NCBI RefSeq assembly: GCF_011752975.1
Contig: NZ_VWWP01000005.1
Span: 1-64,000 of the forward strand
DNA length: 64,000 nucleotides
Direction of reading: 5' to 3'
Source of the DNA: Chryseobacterium sp. Tr-659
GTDB taxonomy: Bacteria; Bacteroidota; Bacteroidia; Flavobacteriales; Weeksellaceae
Shown here: piece after piece, positions 61,196-64,000 of the stretch
How the letters are laid out: every line of letters begins with the position of its first letter
How positions within the stretch are numbered: the stretch's first letter is position 1
Program-made: the position numbers and the translations under genes
Notes under the pieces: model-generated
Told to the model about the DNA's origin: nothing
What the model saw: the letters and a program-made list of their open reading frames with translations, nothing else
The model's database searches: none

Positions 61196-61232
61196 AAAAA
61201 AGGAAGGAGGCTAATTGCCTCCTTCCTTTTTT
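61196..61232. terminator. Orphan 16-base bidirectional hairpin
   Basis: Arms aaaaaaggaaggaggc / gcctccttcctttttt with a 5-base loop, T-runs on both strands. It is one of the strongest terminators in the window but no gene ends nearby. Confidence 0.8.
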
Positions 61233-61526
61233 GTACTAATAACCTACCAATTGAACTTCTCTATGTGTATTTGTGTTTTTTTATCATTTGGCTTTTTTCA
61301 AGAAATCCATTACAGGTTATCTATACACTTCTTTTAATTTCATCACTTGTTAATTTCATCATTTGCGTTTTATATAATTATAGTTAAATATCTTTATGCT
61401 ATAATTATTTGCGCTTTGGTATAAAATTTAAAATCTGAAAAAAAGCATTCTCATTTACTTTTGTGTTTTTCATTTCTTAAATTTCACAGTACAAAGGAAC
61501 AACATTATGAAATAAAATCATTTAAA

Positions 61527-61554
61527 AACCCCATCGATACATCTCGATGGGGTT
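61527..61554 (-). terminator. Terminator after the response regulator gene
   Basis: An 11-base perfect stem (aaccccatcga / tcgatggggtt), 6-base loop; on the minus strand it is followed by tttaaatg. It ends the histidine kinase/response regulator transcript 52 bases after the stop. Confidence 0.85.
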
Positions 61555-61606
61555 ATAGATATTTATCGATAAAACTATAAAGAAGTGCTGAATATGCCTT
61601 GAACAC

Positions 61607-62260
61607 TTATATTTTATGATGTATCTTGATCAAATCAACCAGCTCAACAAGGTTTTCTATCTTCAGTTTTTCAAAGATATTTTTTTTGATGGTACTTACT
61701 GTATTTTGTTTTATGTTTAAACTATTCGCAATTTCCAGATTCCCATAACCTTCTGCATATAATTCAGCAATCTGCAGCTCACGTTTAGTTAGACTATTTA
61801 AAGGACTGATCAGGTCCGGATTATAAACAAACTGTACCAGTAAATTTCGTGAAAGCTCGGAGAAATACTCTCCTTTCTCGATGAAAGTTGCTAATGCTTC
61901 CCGAACCTCATCTTCTTCGCTCAGTTTGCTCAAATAGCCGTTGGCACCGGCTTTAATAAATTTAAGGGCGTGCAGATCCTCTTCAAGACCTGTAAAAATT
62001 AAAATTTTAATATTAGGATTTACGGTTTTCATCTGAGGTAAAATATGCAGACTATTACCGTCTGGGAAGTGGGCATCAATGATAGCCATCTCAATTCCCT
62101 TAGATTCTACCAGCTCCATCACTTGATGCAAAGATGAAGTATGATAGATTTTTGCATTGGGAGCAATATCACTGATTACAATTTCCATTCCCTGACGTAC
62201 AATGCTGTGATCATCTGCTAAAAGGAATATTATTTCTTTATTTTGAACCGGTATTTCCAT
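61607..62260 (-). CDS. NarL/LuxR-type response regulator
   Basis: A 217-residue response regulator. Receiver domain (about 9-130) with acidic pocket D16/D17, phosphorylated D62 (IIDAHFPDG), T90 and K112. LuxR-type helix-turn-helix (about 150-215; LTKRELQIAELYAEGYGNLEIANSLNIKQNTVSTIKKNI). Its start overlaps the kinase stop by one base (TAATG), so the pair is translationally coupled. Confidence 0.96.
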   Translation of the reverse strand: MEIPVQNKEIIFLLADDHSIVRQGMEIVISDIAPNAKIYHTSSLHQVMELVESKGIEMAIIDAHFPDGNSLHILPQMKTVNPNIKILIFTGLEEDLHALKFIKAGANGYLSKLSEEDEVREALATFIEKGEYFSELSRNLLVQFVYNPDLISPLNSLTKRELQIAELYAEGYGNLEIANSLNIKQNTVSTIKKNIFEKLKIENLVELVDLIKIHHKI

Positions 62261-63975
62261 TATTTATTATTACGATTTAAGTTGATCCTGAATGTTACTT
62301 TTGTTCCTTTGTGAAGCTTACTTTCTACGGATATATCACCATTAAAAAGCTCCACGATTTCCTTCACCAGATTAAGTCCCAATCCTGCCCCAAGATTATC
62401 CACCTCATCAGATACCATTCCTTGATAATAAGGGTCAAATATCTTCGCCAGATCAGATTCTGATATTCCTATTCCGGTATCTGCTATGGATGTGATCAGA
62501 GAAATCTGATGTTCACCCAAAAGTTCCGTAGTCATGGTAAGATCGATCTGTCCGTTTTCCGTAAACTTATTGGCATTCCCGAGAATATTCATAAAGATCT
62601 GATTGATTCTTATATTATCTGAAAACACTACAATATTTTCCGGGATCCTGTCTGTAACCACAAATTTATTATTCCGGGTTTCCAGATAAGGTGTAATTAC
62701 CTTTACAATGGAACTTATTTCATCTTTAAGATTAAATACAGATTGTATAAGCTCTTTCTCAGCGTTCTCATTCTTGGTGTATTCCAAAATCTGATTAGAT
62801 TGAAGAAGCAAAGTACTATTTGTAAATTTTATCGATTTCAGGTAATCCTTGATGGTTTCATCCTCTGTGGTACGGTATATCTTATCAATGAAAATATTAA
62901 TTATTTTTAACGGAGATCTAAGATCGTGGCTCAGCATTCCCAATATTCGGTTTTTGAAATTAAGGTTCTTTTTAATCTCGTCATTGGCAGCATTCAGCTT
63001 ACGCTCATAGACAAAAGCAAGTCTTGTAAGATACATGATCAGAACAGATACAATGAACATCAGGATCATTAAACCAAGCACCAGATAGGTTCTGATTCTG
63101 TTATTATTTGAATTCTGTTCATTGTATTCCCTTTCCAGCTCAGATTTGAAATCTTTAATTGCTTTTTCATAAACCCCTATCAATCCGTTACTGTAAACCA
63201 ACAACTTACTGAAGTTGCTATAAAATTTAAAATTATCTTTCTGATTTTGTGCTGCATTCAGCTGAACCTTTTTCACTTCAGCCACATAATGTTTATCCAT
63301 CGACTTTATCGTGCTGTCCATCTTAGATTTTACATTGGAAATATCGATTGTCTTATTATTGGTCATCGTGATTACCGTACTTTCTTTCTGAACATCCACC
63401 TTGCCTTTAACAGCATCTTTCAATCTACCGAAAAACCCTTTCTTCTTGATCGTATCTGCATAGGTATGTGTCTCTATTTTCAGATCTTCAAAATCGTTCT
63501 TATACTTTTTCGGCTCATATTTCTTATCCTCTATCTTGCCGGGCGGGTTCAGGGAAGTCCGGTATACCGAATCTATTAAAGTTTTCAGCTTTGTAGTCTT
63601 TACTGTATCCAGTTTGTGTGCTGCCAGATTCCTTTTCAATCTGGGACTTGTATTTTCATATTCCCCAATCTTGTCAAAATTGGTCTTAAGTTTTCTGAGG
63701 GATTGAAAGTAAAGTTGGAGATCATTGTTATCCTGGCTCACCATATATCTTTGAAGATGATCCTGGGCATCCATAAAATCTTTTCGGGAATTATCTGTCA
63801 AACCTCCCAGTGCCCGGCTTTCCTCAAGTTGATTCTTAATAAACTGCAGTTTTTTTCCATTAACGAATTCATTATAAAAAAATGTAGCGATAATCACCTG
63901 TATCAATAAAATACACAAAATCAATGAGTAATGAACAATTTTTCTCAATTTAAAATTTAAGAATTTATATTTCAT
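62260..63975 (-). CDS. Sensor histidine kinase with a large periplasmic domain
   Basis: A 571-residue kinase. TM1 (about 15-33), a 260-residue periplasmic region (about 35-295) of long charged helices with no recognised sensor domain, TM2 (about 296-320), then HisKA with H350 (MLSHDLRSP) and HATPase: N463/N467 (NILGNAN), D499 (ADTGIGI) and GAGLGL at 529-534. All catalytic motifs are present. It is the partner of the response regulator at 61607. The signal could be an envelope stress or small molecule, but nothing in the sequence identifies it. The start at 63975 gives a plausible N-terminal anchor. Confidence 0.93.
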   Translation of the reverse strand: MKYKFLNFKLRKIVHYSLILCILLIQVIIATFFYNEFVNGKKLQFIKNQLEESRALGGLTDNSRKDFMDAQDHLQRYMVSQDNNDLQLYFQSLRKLKTNFDKIGEYENTSPRLKRNLAAHKLDTVKTTKLKTLIDSVYRTSLNPPGKIEDKKYEPKKYKNDFEDLKIETHTYADTIKKKGFFGRLKDAVKGKVDVQKESTVITMTNNKTIDISNVKSKMDSTIKSMDKHYVAEVKKVQLNAAQNQKDNFKFYSNFSKLLVYSNGLIGVYEKAIKDFKSELEREYNEQNSNNNRIRTYLVLGLMILMFIVSVLIMYLTRLAFVYERKLNAANDEIKKNLNFKNRILGMLSHDLRSPLKIINIFIDKIYRTTEDETIKDYLKSIKFTNSTLLLQSNQILEYTKNENAEKELIQSVFNLKDEISSIVKVITPYLETRNNKFVVTDRIPENIVVFSDNIRINQIFMNILGNANKFTENGQIDLTMTTELLGEHQISLITSIADTGIGISESDLAKIFDPYYQGMVSDEVDNLGAGLGLNLVKEIVELFNGDISVESKLHKGTKVTFRINLNRNNK

Positions 63976-64000
63976 ATTCGTTTATCAGTTAAATTATTTA

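Larger units (their letters stand above)
61089..61606. other. 518-base gap with two terminator-like hairpins
   Basis: No convincing gene. A 16-base perfect hairpin lies at 61196-61232 and an 11-base hairpin at 61527-61554. A plus-strand -7-like TACTTTTG is at 61456-61463 without a following gene. Confidence 0.5.

Noticed and set aside
61169..61387. 72-residue hydrophobic frame on the plus strand
   Set aside because: It runs through the strong terminator hairpin, and the hydrophobic composition is a product of T-rich DNA.

Overview
The window looks like chromosomal DNA of a Chryseobacterium-like flavobacterium (Bacteroidota, Weeksellaceae). The evidence is AT-rich intergenic DNA, many lipoproteins and TonB-dependent receptors, C-terminal type IX secretion (T9SS) sorting domains, a FecI/FecR-type surface system, DUF2480, DUF4249 and DUF2723 proteins, and Bacteroidota-type promoters (-7 TAnnTTTG, sometimes with a -33 TTG). 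No phage, transposase, integrase or CRISPR array was seen.

Layout. 1-1553: a 195-bp tandem repeat array of eight copies that runs off the left edge. 1606-2739: a membrane fatty-acid hydroxylase family protein and a small coiled-coil protein. 2847-12853: a surface locus with a FecR-like anti-sigma factor, an STN-domain TonB receptor, a beta-helix lipoprotein, a T9SS cargo protein, an unknown lipoprotein and an S41 protease, facing a divergent ECF sigma factor. 12935-18042: a HAD phosphatase, then an Fe-S type repressor divergent from a redox operon (superoxide dismutase, DUF2480, FMN reductase, ferredoxin reductase, two ferredoxins). An exact 14-base motif occurs at both ends of the divergent region and again before the last ferredoxin. 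18139-20732: alpha/beta hydrolase, ketopantoate reductase and Crp-like regulator. 20836-28824: an RND tripartite efflux operon, then an AraC regulator with a Tet(X)-family flavin monooxygenase.

28930-37065: a secreted M12B-like metalloprotease with a T9SS signal, a 680-bp gap that may encode a structured plus-strand RNA, then three tandem paralogous lipoprotein-TPR-TM-HTH proteins that may be membrane-spanning one-component regulators. 37523-38567: an acetyltransferase and three tRNA-Lys(TTT) genes with a well-formed promoter and terminator. 38860-43782: an EmrAB/TolC-type MFS efflux operon with a divergent AraC regulator. 43896-48292: a nitric-oxide defence cluster (Rrf2/NsrR-like regulator, small membrane protein, cytochrome c lipoprotein, RIC iron-sulfur repair protein, quinol-type NO reductase) with a recurring candidate operator. 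48361-53450: a DUF2723 glycosyltransferase, an unusual SDR and a TlpA thioredoxin. 53735-56498: a membrane protein, a siderophore-interacting protein and a divergent AraC regulator with a Fur-box-like palindrome. 56822-61088: a TonB receptor/DUF4249 pair, a VOC protein and an ACT protein. 61607-63975: a histidine kinase/NarL-type response regulator pair.

The common theme is envelope exchange and stress defence. The least explained elements are the three tandem TPR-HTH membrane proteins, the structured intergenic RNA candidate beside them, the 195-bp array, and the Fe-S regulator/DUF2480 redox regulon.
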